Shown here piece by piece: positions 7,328 to 14,800 of a stretch of DNA of 15,649 nt. This DNA is from Spirochaetota bacterium. Lineage in GTDB: Bacteria > Spirochaetota > UBA4802 > UB4802. Position numbers and translations under genes: made by a program. The DNA is taken from the NCBI GenBank assembly GCA_018399855.1, contig JAGYNX010000018.1:1-15649 (forward strand). Reading direction: 5' to 3'. The notes beneath the pieces were generated by a model. It did not search any database and was not told the origin of the DNA. It saw only the letters and a list, made by a program, of their open reading frames with translations. The number at the start of each line of letters is the position of its first letter. Positions within the stretch are counted from its first letter, which is position 1.

Positions 7328-7399
7328 CTGAGGCGCCAGGATTCGAACCTGGGAGTGCCGAGACCAAAACCCGGTGCCTTACCACTTGGCTACGCCTCA
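7328..7399 (-). tRNA. tRNA-Gln (anticodon UUG)
   Basis: On the minus strand the 7-bp acceptor TGAGGCG pairs with CGCCTCA, with G as discriminator base. A D-arm (GCCAAGTGGTAAGGC) follows. The anticodon stem CCGGG/CTCGG closes the loop TTTTGGT, giving anticodon UUG (Gln). The T-arm is CCAGG-TTCGAAT-CCTGG. CCA is not encoded. It sits 63 bases after ispE and about 41 bases before the glmU start with no terminator, so it is probably excised from the ispE-glmU transcript. A tRNA-Gln between ispE and prs is also known in many proteobacteria. Confidence 0.96.
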
Positions 7400-7438
7400 A
7401 TAGTATTAAATACCAAAATCGTTATGATATATTTGATA

Positions 7439-7449
7439 AGTATAGTATA
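7439..7449 (-). promoter_or_regulatory. Possible -10 element upstream of tRNA-Gln
   Basis: On the minus strand TATACTATACT contains two overlapping TATACT hexamers about 40-50 bases before the tRNA 5' end, just after the ispE stop. No good -35 hexamer is visible at 16-18 bp upstream. It could provide internal transcription of the tRNA, glmU and prs. The call is weak. Confidence 0.25.
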
Positions 7450-7462
7450 GCTCTGGTTATCC

Positions 7463-8368
7463 TTAGTCACAGAATTGTGTGATGAAAATATCCGCAACCT
7501 TACCTGAAAGAAAGTCCTTTGCTGAACGGGCCTGTGCCTCTGTATGGTACAGGGCAAAAAGGGTAGATCCGCTTCCGGTCATACGGGTAATAATGGGATC
7601 AGTGCCTGCTAGCTGTTCAAAGATATCCTTTACACGGGGATGGGCTGTAAGCACAAATTCCTCGAAATCGTTGGCAAGTACCTGTGCCAGGCTTTCAAGA
7701 TTACCCTCGTCCCAGAGAACACGAAGCCGATTACGGATAGATTCTGCTTTATGTGCCGGGAAACTGTTATCACGGTTCAGTGCAGAATATGCCTCTCCGG
7801 TGTGTACGTGAATTCCGGGACATGCCAGCAGAACATAGCCTTGAAATGACGGTGTAGAAAGTGAAGTGAGCTTTTCACCGGTTTTTTCTACAAGGGCGGC
7901 ACCTCCCTGCAGGCAGAATGGAACATCTGCTCCAAGTGATGCTGCCATGGTATGCAGTTGGGATTCGTCAAAAAGATCAAGGTGATTATTCAGTAAACGC
8001 AGGGCCGCGGCGGCATCACTGCTTCCTCCACCAAGGCCCGCACCTGCAGGAATATTCTTGGTGAGGCTGAAAATCACGGTTCCGGACATTTTTGCCTTAT
8101 GCAGGTACAGGGCTGCTGCCTTGTATACCAGGTTCTCTTCTAGAGACATATCCTTCAATATCTCATCATGAAGACCGCTATCCGGCTCAATGAGTATTGA
8201 CACCGGGCCATCTGCACGGTTGTCCAGGCGGACTTCCATCAGTTTTAAAAGATCAGAAAATGTTACACACGCCATTATCGATATAATGTTATGATAGCTA
8301 TCCTCTCGCCGGTTCAATACGTTGAGATGAAGGTTGATTTTGGCGTGTGCTTTGATTTCGCTTAACAT
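7463..8368 (-). CDS. ispE: 4-(Cytidine 5'-diphospho)-2-C-methyl-D-erythritol kinase
   Basis: IspE is the GHMP-fold kinase of the MEP isoprenoid pathway, phosphorylating CDP-methylerythritol at the 2-hydroxyl. The substrate-binding AKINLHLNVL contains K10 and SYHNI contains H26. The ATP-binding glycine loop is IPAGAGLGGGSSDAA (106-120), the catalytic Asp is D148 in GADVPF, and the third GHMP motif is MTGSGSTLFAL (263-273). The 301-residue length is normal, with a modest insertion near 60-80. It heads the minus-strand cluster, with a good promoter 32-60 bases upstream. No clear Shine-Dalgarno precedes the ATG. It implies that this organism uses the MEP pathway. Confidence 0.96.
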   Translation of the reverse strand: MLSEIKAHAKINLHLNVLNRREDSYHNIISIMACVTFSDLLKLMEVRLDNRADGPVSILIEPDSGLHDEILKDMSLEENLVYKAAALYLHKAKMSGTVIFSLTKNIPAGAGLGGGSSDAAAALRLLNNHLDLFDESQLHTMAASLGADVPFCLQGGAALVEKTGEKLTSLSTPSFQGYVLLACPGIHVHTGEAYSALNRDNSFPAHKAESIRNRLRVLWDEGNLESLAQVLANDFEEFVLTAHPRVKDIFEQLAGTDPIITRMTGSGSTLFALYHTEAQARSAKDFLSGKVADIFITQFCD

Positions 8369-8399
8369 GTGATTGCATTATTCCAGAATAAGCGAGCCA

Positions 8400-8428
8400 A
8401 ATTTATTATTGGCCCTTTTATATGTCAA
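8400..8428 (-). promoter_or_regulatory. Sigma-70-type promoter for ispE cluster
   Basis: On the minus strand a perfect TTGACA (8428-8423) is followed, after a 17-bp spacer, by TAAATT (8405-8400; four of six matches to TATAAT). The start site would be near 8393, leaving a leader of about 25 nt before the ispE ATG at 8368. Confidence 0.7.
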
Positions 8429-8456
8429 GAACTAAAATTCTAATGATGTGTTTATG

Positions 8457-8485
8457 TTGACAGGCTGAGCGTAACCGGTAATAAA
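8457..8485 (+). promoter_or_regulatory. Sigma-70-type promoter for 7TM-GAF-SpoIIE gene
   Basis: On the plus strand a perfect TTGACA (8457-8462) is followed by the AT-rich GTAATAAA, giving TAATAA at 16 bp spacing or AATAAA at 17 bp. The -10 match is weak. It is back to back with the ispE promoter, the two -35 boxes being 28 bp apart. The leader to the start at 8596 would be about 100 nt. Confidence 0.5.
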
Positions 8486-8496
8486 GATATTTCGCT

Positions 8497-8506
8497 TGAA
8501 ATTTCA
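8497..8506. promoter_or_regulatory. Perfect palindrome TGAAATTTCA near the +1 region
   Basis: This 10-bp perfect palindrome lies just downstream of the predicted plus-strand start site, a position suited to a repressor operator. No family-specific operator consensus is recognised, and the AT-rich context makes chance possible. Confidence 0.35.
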
Positions 8507-8509
8507 TTC

Positions 8510-8540
8510 ATGATTTTAGACAATACTTCAGGAAAATCAT
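8510..8540. repeat. 8-bp inverted repeat in the leader of the SpoIIE-type gene
   Basis: ATGATTTT (8510-8517) and AAAATCAT (8533-8540) are perfect inverted arms around a 15-nt spacer. The repeat falls within the predicted 5' leader, so it may act as a protein operator or as an RNA stem with a large loop. The rest of the leader to 8595 is A-rich and featureless apart from GGGG near 8584, the probable Shine-Dalgarno. Confidence 0.45.
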
Positions 8541-8595
8541 AATGTTTTGTTCATGGCGATATAAATAAAAAAAGATAAAAAGCGGGGAAACAGCA

Positions 8596-10755
8596 TTGTT
8601 TTATCTTAAAATTACGGTAACTGTTATAGCTATTATATATACGTTATATGTACTGGGTATTAACGTATTCACACGTTTCAAATTTGCGGTAAACAGGGTA
8701 TACAGCCTGGTAGCCCTGGCTACCCTTGGTATGCTCATTAGTCTGCTGCTGCAGCTTGTGTTCCCGAATTCAGATGACCTTATACTGTATGTGCGAATAT
8801 ATTTTGCGTTGATCATACTTATTAACCAGCTTTTTTTCCATTATACCCAGATTTTTCCCCGATGGGAAAAGCAAACCCCTGCCTGGGGTATTTTCTTGAG
8901 TGTGCTGCCCGGACTTCCTGTGGCCGGCATTACCCTGGTAACCGATTACGTGGTTTCAGGGGTGACATACGGGGAAGTGGTTGCCTTTCAGTATGGTGAA
9001 TACTTCTACGTGTACCTGATGGCTTTTGGATTTTATATTCTCGGAACATTCCTGAATATACTGTGGAAAACCAGGGTTCTTGAAAACGAATCTTTTCGGT
9101 ACCAGCTTTTCTACAAGTTTATGGGAAATCACGTGGGGGCATTATGTATCGTTGTAACATTTCTTTTAATGCCTTACGTCTTCAATAATTTTCAATACCA
9201 TGCTTTAGGTATCCCTGTTGCTGCCATTATACTCAATGTAATAAACCTGTACGCAACTTCGGATGAACGTATTATTGACTTCAAAGGATATTACTTGCTG
9301 ATTGGGGCATGGGCATTAACGATCATTTTTCTGCTTGTTCCTGCCTATATGATCCTGGAAGCAGCTTCAATGATATCCGGAAGAGGGGAAAGTCTGCCAT
9401 CACTTGGGGTGGCCCTTGCTGTATTTGCCTATTTCTTTATATTTTTCAGGGTGATTCATCCGCGTATTATTTCCTTTTTTCGAAGGGATTACATACGACT
9501 TGAACGAAATTTTAACATGCTTATACAGGAGTTTTCACAGATATCTGAAATATCGGAGGAGCAGTCGTACTGGGATGCCTTTTTTACCGTTACGATTGAC
9601 CGGCTGTGTGATACATTCGGGATCGAGAGCGCGGCATTGTACCTGTATAATGAAGACGCGAGGGGATACATTTTCAGTCATAGTTACGGTGAGTCATTTA
9701 CACTTAGAAAAATTGGAGAAGGGGACATTCTTCCTGAGCTGTTGACCCACAGGCGAAAAATTATTGATCGTTCGATTCTTTATACTGACAGTGGTTTACT
9801 TGAGTACCGGAGCAGCGCCCTGGATTTAATGAGGCAGAACGGTATACATGTCTTAATACCCTGTTACAACCAGGAAAACGATTTAGTTGCCATCTTATGC
9901 CTGGGTCATCTCATTTCAGGAAAACCATATTCATACAACCTGCTGTCAGTTCTGGATTTATACAGGATACAGCTTGGCAATACCCTTTCAAACGCCCTTC
10001 AGATTGAAAGTGTTAAAACCGAACAGGTGGATGTACATGATCGCATGGTTGTGAGGGCGATAAAAAAGAGGATCATCCCCACCGTACTTCCCAGGATACG
10101 GGGAGTCAGAATAAGTTCCTTTTATATGGATAATTCTTCATACGGTGGTGATTATTATGATGCTGTTGAATTGAGTCCTGATATGATGGCGTTAATCATG
10201 GCGGATACAACAGACGCGGGTGTTGAATCTTCACTGCTGGGACTGCAACTGTACTCGGCATTCCATTCTATTTCAGCAGGGTATGATTCCCCTGAAAAAA
10301 TTCTGCACATGATGAACTGGGTTGTGTCCACTTCGCAATATTCAGAAATGTACGCGAACGCGAATTGTATCGTTTTTCACGCACCCACAAGGGAAATCAA
10401 GTATGTCAATGCTGCATTTTCACCCCTGATACTCTTTGATGGACAGAAGGACAATTATATTGAACTGGATACCAAGGGTGTGCCCCTTGGTATCGAGCGT
10501 GATTTCATCTACGAGTCCCGAACCTACAAGGCTGGTTCATCTACTATCGGTTTTCTCTTTTCAAATGGATTTAATACTGCTACAAATGCTGAGGGTATGA
10601 GCTATTCGGTTGGCCGCATCAAGGATATTATCCGTATTAACAAGGAAGAATCACCGGCAATCCTTGTAAGAAAAATTGTGTCAGACCTTCGGAATTTTGT
10701 TGATGAACGGCCAATTCCGGAAGATGTAAGCCTTGTAGTATTCAGGCTGGATTGA
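8596..10755 (+). CDS. Membrane 7TM-GAF-SpoIIE/PP2C-type phosphatase-like protein
   Basis: The first 290 or so residues hold about eight hydrophobic segments resembling the 7TM sensor module of histidine kinases (NRVYSLVALATLG motif). A short linker follows, then a GAF-like domain (about 320-475), then a SpoIIE/RsbU-type PP2C domain (about 490-719). In this family such proteins dephosphorylate anti-sigma antagonists in partner-switching systems. Matching motifs are KKRIIPTVLPRIRGVRI, GGDYYD (517-522), MADTTDAGVE (D537), YVNAAFSPLILF and TKGVPLGIE. Two metal-binding positions differ: TDG is SNG (656-658) and the closing DDxT is EDVS (709-712). Activity may therefore be reduced or lost. The start is TTG with GGGG about 8 bases upstream; no in-frame ATG, GTG or TTG upstream fits. 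One base separates it from the DHH gene. The ligand and partner are unknown. Confidence 0.85.
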   Translation: MFYLKITVTVIAIIYTLYVLGINVFTRFKFAVNRVYSLVALATLGMLISLLLQLVFPNSDDLILYVRIYFALIILINQLFFHYTQIFPRWEKQTPAWGIFLSVLPGLPVAGITLVTDYVVSGVTYGEVVAFQYGEYFYVYLMAFGFYILGTFLNILWKTRVLENESFRYQLFYKFMGNHVGALCIVVTFLLMPYVFNNFQYHALGIPVAAIILNVINLYATSDERIIDFKGYYLLIGAWALTIIFLLVPAYMILEAASMISGRGESLPSLGVALAVFAYFFIFFRVIHPRIISFFRRDYIRLERNFNMLIQEFSQISEISEEQSYWDAFFTVTIDRLCDTFGIESAALYLYNEDARGYIFSHSYGESFTLRKIGEGDILPELLTHRRKIIDRSILYTDSGLLEYRSSALDLMRQNGIHVLIPCYNQENDLVAILCLGHLISGKPYSYNLLSVLDLYRIQLGNTLSNALQIESVKTEQVDVHDRMVVRAIKKRIIPTVLPRIRGVRISSFYMDNSSYGGDYYDAVELSPDMMALIMADTTDAGVESSLLGLQLYSAFHSISAGYDSPEKILHMMNWVVSTSQYSEMYANANCIVFHAPTREIKYVNAAFSPLILFDGQKDNYIELDTKGVPLGIERDFIYESRTYKAGSSTIGFLFSNGFNTATNAEGMSYSVGRIKDIIRINKEESPAILVRKIVSDLRNFVDERPIPEDVSLVVFRLD
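10468..10494 (+). repeat. 11-bp perfect intragenic hairpin
   Basis: GATACCAAGGG (10468-10478) and CCCTTGGTATC (10484-10494) pair perfectly around the 5-nt loop TGTGC, inside the SpoIIE-domain codons for the conserved DTKGVPLGI motif. No T-run follows. The same structure exists on both strands. Confidence 0.8.
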
Positions 10756-10756
10756 T

Positions 10757-11848
10757 ATGGCATTCGGTGACCTGGCAAAAAAATTAGAAGATATCTTAAA
10801 GCAGAATTCAAATTTGTTAATTTACATACAGGGGTCACCAGACCCGGACGCGATAGCGTCTTCATTTGCCCTGCAGCAGTTAGCCCGCAGGTATGGTTGT
10901 GAAGGGGTGATCGCGGCTATGAGTGGACCCTCCCTGCCACAGAACCGGGAGCTCATGGAAAAGATCGGTATTCACTTTGATGTCTGGAAATCGCTCCCCC
11001 CCCTGTCGAAGTTTGACGGGTATGCAGTATTGGATTATCAGACTGCCAGGGTGCAGGATCTTTCAGGTAAGATACCCTGCCTTATTCATATCGATCATCA
11101 TGTAGAAGCAGATAATGATGTTGAGGTACAACTCAAGTTTCTCTCAAGTGATGTTGGTTCAACAAGTACGGTGCTGGCACACATGGTTAAAGAATTACAG
11201 ACTGCTTTCGATGAAGAGGTGATGAAGCGCCTGGCTACGGCACTTGTCTTCGGCATTCAAAACGATACGGACAATTATACACACGCTTCGAAACTGGATT
11301 ATGACGCACTTGATTTTCTTGCCGCGTATTCTGACAGCAGCCTGCTTACCAGTATCATGGACGTGCCCCTGTCCGGGGAAACAGTGCGTCTGCTGAGAAA
11401 GGCGGTGAGCAGCCAGGTATGTTACAGGGACTGGATTATGGCGGGTGTTGGGTATGTGGAAGAGAATAACAGGGACAGTATTGCAATTATCGCCGATTTT
11501 TTACTGAAGAACAATGATGTGGAAATGGTAGTGGTATTTGCCCTTGTATTCAAAAATAGCCACAACAAGTTGCAGCTTGATGCCTCTTTCAGAACAAACG
11601 AGGAAGATTTTGACCTGGATTACCTTATAAAAGAGATAACCTCTGATGGAGGTGGCCGACGGTACAAGGGGGCCTACCAGGTGAACCTTGATTATTTCTC
11701 TTTTTGCCCCGACATGGATAAGCTGTGGGATGTTGTACATATGACTACTATTGAAGCCCTGAAAAAGAAAAGGGACATGATACACCTGGTTGAATTGAAA
11801 AGTTTTTACCACAGGTTCAGGGCTCGACTCAGAAGCCTGTTCAAGTGA
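10757..11848 (+). CDS. DHH-family phosphoesterase (NrnA-like), divergent
   Basis: The DHH superfamily hydrolyses phosphodiester or phosphoanhydride bonds (nanoRNA, pAp, c-di-AMP, polyphosphate). Motifs in order are SPDPDAIASS (27-36, compare HxxPDGDAxxS), VLDYQT (D93), the DHH motif in IHIDHH (D113-H115), DVGSTSTVL, and GIQNDTDN (D170). The C-terminal DHHA1 glycine motif is GGGRRYKGA (298-306). Two changes stand out: the metal-binding His of motif I is Gln (Q25), and the GGGH His is Arg (R301). A basic amphipathic tail closes the protein. It starts one base after the SpoIIE-type gene, so the two are cotranscribed and probably work together. That pairing suggests a signalling nucleotide or regulated RNA turnover, by inference. 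Substrate cannot be assigned. Confidence 0.85.
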   Translation: MAFGDLAKKLEDILKQNSNLLIYIQGSPDPDAIASSFALQQLARRYGCEGVIAAMSGPSLPQNRELMEKIGIHFDVWKSLPPLSKFDGYAVLDYQTARVQDLSGKIPCLIHIDHHVEADNDVEVQLKFLSSDVGSTSTVLAHMVKELQTAFDEEVMKRLATALVFGIQNDTDNYTHASKLDYDALDFLAAYSDSSLLTSIMDVPLSGETVRLLRKAVSSQVCYRDWIMAGVGYVEENNRDSIAIIADFLLKNNDVEMVVVFALVFKNSHNKLQLDASFRTNEEDFDLDYLIKEITSDGGGRRYKGAYQVNLDYFSFCPDMDKLWDVVHMTTIEALKKKRDMIHLVELKSFYHRFRARLRSLFK

Positions 11849-11855
11849 CCCCTTG

Positions 11856-14800
11856 CTAGAATATCAATGAAAGATGAACCCCAATCTCGTATGAAATGAT
11901 TTCACGGTTGATGCCACCGGTATCCCGGTTTCTATAGCGCTCAAGCACCCCTCTTGAACTCAATCCACCCTGAAGGTTTTTATGTAGGTCAAGAGTGATT
12001 TCTGCTGATAACATGTGCTGATCGTAGGGCTCAGGTGAGGTGGTATACGTATAATTATAGCGGTTAAGAATAAGGGAATATTCTGTTCTGAAAATCGGCC
12101 GGGCTATTAAATCGTACCATTTGCTTAAAAAATCATACAGCCATGTAATATCGGTTTCGTACAACAGGGACATGGTATATCCCCTGTCAACATTCTTGAA
12201 ATATTCAGTATTGGTCATGTTTTCAACGTAAATATCATCAGATGAATTTCGCCTGTCACCATCAAGGGGGATGTATTCATAAAACTTCCGTACCCGGTAA
12301 TCAATTCCGAAACGGGCGGCTATACTTGACCTGTCCCACTTGAAGGTAATTGCATATTGAGGAAGATGGCTGTCCTCCCTTGTGTTTGAGGTGATGAGCA
12401 TGTTTCGGCTGAAAGTATAATCAATGGTGGTGGTTGCCGCGTGATAGGGTATGTCCGGCCTGTTGGGTCGGAAAAAGCTGAAAGAAAAGATACGCATAAG
12501 ATCAAAAGACAGACCGCTTTGCGCGTTCAGGCTGACAACCTGCTGGGGGGCGGTTTGTATGCTCTGTCGCTCGGAAACCTGGTTGATACCACCAGAGGTG
12601 GTGAGGGTTATCATCTGAAAGTCCATGGATGTATTGACAGACGCATTATCAATGAGACGCAGCCTGTTGGTATAGTCCGGGGCCACGGTAGAATCATCCA
12701 CCATGATAGTGTTGTTGAGATTGGTATCTACGTAATCCCTGCCATTGGCCGCGGTGTCCCTGCCGGTGAAAAAATGCCATGGGGGGTATTGCCAGGTATT
12801 CATCCCTGCCCTCGAGAGGGTGTTGTACACCCTGCTGAGTCCATAGTTCTCGTTAAATGAACTGGTGCTTTCCCCCTCGTATGGCACATCTGATTCCTGT
12901 AGAAACATGGATCGTGAATATGAAATAGTACAATTCTTTATAAAATTAAGGGCATTAATGTTGTCCAGTAATATGGGGAATGACCATGACTGTGACAGGT
13001 AGCTTTGTACGTTTTTTGACCTGTCATACCCTGCCTGCCGTACCTGGCTTGAATCGAGATAATCAGTAAACCTGTTCTCATTATAGTACAACTCGTAGCG
13101 CACAGAAGGCCGGGTAAGGGGCAGGTCTTTGAGGCCCAGTGCAAGAGAGGTTTTTTTGTTTCTTTCAACGAATTTAAAGTTTTTCCCGTATATGAAAGGC
13201 AGGTGATAGTCGCCGGATACATTTCCATAGATGCCGGTATCCTGAAGGTCTTCACGACCGTAGAGCTTAACTACCTCCTGGGAGGACAGGTCAATGGTGG
13301 GGCGCAGGTAAAACTTTTTATGCTGGTAGTCAAGGGTTACGCTGGTCATCTCTTTCTGCCGCTTTTCTGTTTCCCGTAAACTTATGTAGCTTGAAAGTAC
13401 ACTTCGGGAAAGCTCATCAGAATTTCTTTTTACCAGGTTGTCCCTGAAGGAGGTATCAAGCTGCAGTGAAGTATTGAGCACACCGCCGATAAAGTCGTCT
13501 GATGTATGGCGCACCTGTATGGAAGGAGTATATATGTCCCTGCGGGTGACTGTTTGAATATCAGATGATAAAATGTCCTCGTCCCTGTTGTTGCGATAGT
13601 TTTCCTGCTGGTAGAGCACGATGACATGGGGGATGCCGCTGTCTGGCGGAGTATATTCTGACCTGGCGAAAATGCTGGTTCTGCGGGTATCCCCTCGTTT
13701 TTCTTCTTCAACGTCCTGGTTCAGGCTTTCGGTATATGACTTTTCATTGATCAGGTCAACTGAAGCTTTCCAGTGGGGCAGAATTGTGGCGGAGGTAAAA
13801 AGCTGCTGGTAGTTTTCTTCAATATCTTCAAGTGTTTTCCCCACCGTGCTGAAATTTCTGCCATGACCCTTGTGTATGTATTTTACCGTGATATCGGAAA
13901 GTATAGGGGTACCTGATTTTGTGCGGGCCAGGGGACGGGTGATCTTTATTTCACCTTCAAGCCAGTGGGCACTGTCTTCCAGGGTGACCGGGTCACTCAC
14001 GTAGATATCGTTTAACCAGAAAGTTCCTGATGTTGTATCTCCTCCACCGTCTACCCGTACCATGATATACTGTATCCTTTTTAGATCGGGTTTGCCGGAT
14101 TGTGAGACAGGAGAAAGTGATGCCGAGGAATCGTCCCTGAGCTTCAGGGAAATATCAGACCAGACCATCTTATGGGTCATGCTGTAGCTGTATTCAAGGT
14201 AATCGTCCTCAGAAGACCCAACACGGATAATCAACCTTTCAGATGGAGCAGGCTCGTTTCGGAAATTACACCACAGGTGCATGGTTTTATAGAAACGCAG
14301 ATCCATGGGACGGGCGAACTTCCGTGTAATCACGCCGCTGTTTATGGAAGCATATTCAACTTTCAGTGCTGATTCCTGTGTGCTTTTCAATTCATCGTCG
14401 TCCCGGTCACCGTACAGGGACTGGTAAAGGTCTTTCCTGGCAAACAAGAATGACTCGTTTCGGTAGTCTTCATCGTTGTAGGTGTCGATGAGGGTGACCG
14501 CAAGCTTTGAAGGATCTTCCTGCGGAGAGGTATCAATTTCTGTGATACGCCACCTGGCGGTAATAAAGCGAATGCTGTCCACGTACAGTGTTCCAGTTGA
14601 GGCTGTATTGTTCCTCAGAAAAAACCTGACTGCTTTTACCTGGCGTAATATGTCATCATCATCTGCAGTATAGGTTCCGGATGACCGGTTCATATAGATT
14701 CGAACCTTTTTCCAGGTGCGATCTCCCATATCAACGGTTATTCCTGTTGCATCGGATGGACTGGTTATATCAGAGGGAAGGGTCACTATTCGTTCGGAAC

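Noticed and set aside
8709..8724. GGTAGCC-CT-GGCTACC inverted repeat in the membrane-domain codons
   Set aside because: It is short, lies inside coding sequence in a Leu/Ala-rich helix, and is compatible with chance.
12441..12860. Plus-strand open frame of 139 codons inside the SprA-like gene
   Set aside because: It is antisense to a clearly coding beta-barrel region and its product shows no recognisable domain.
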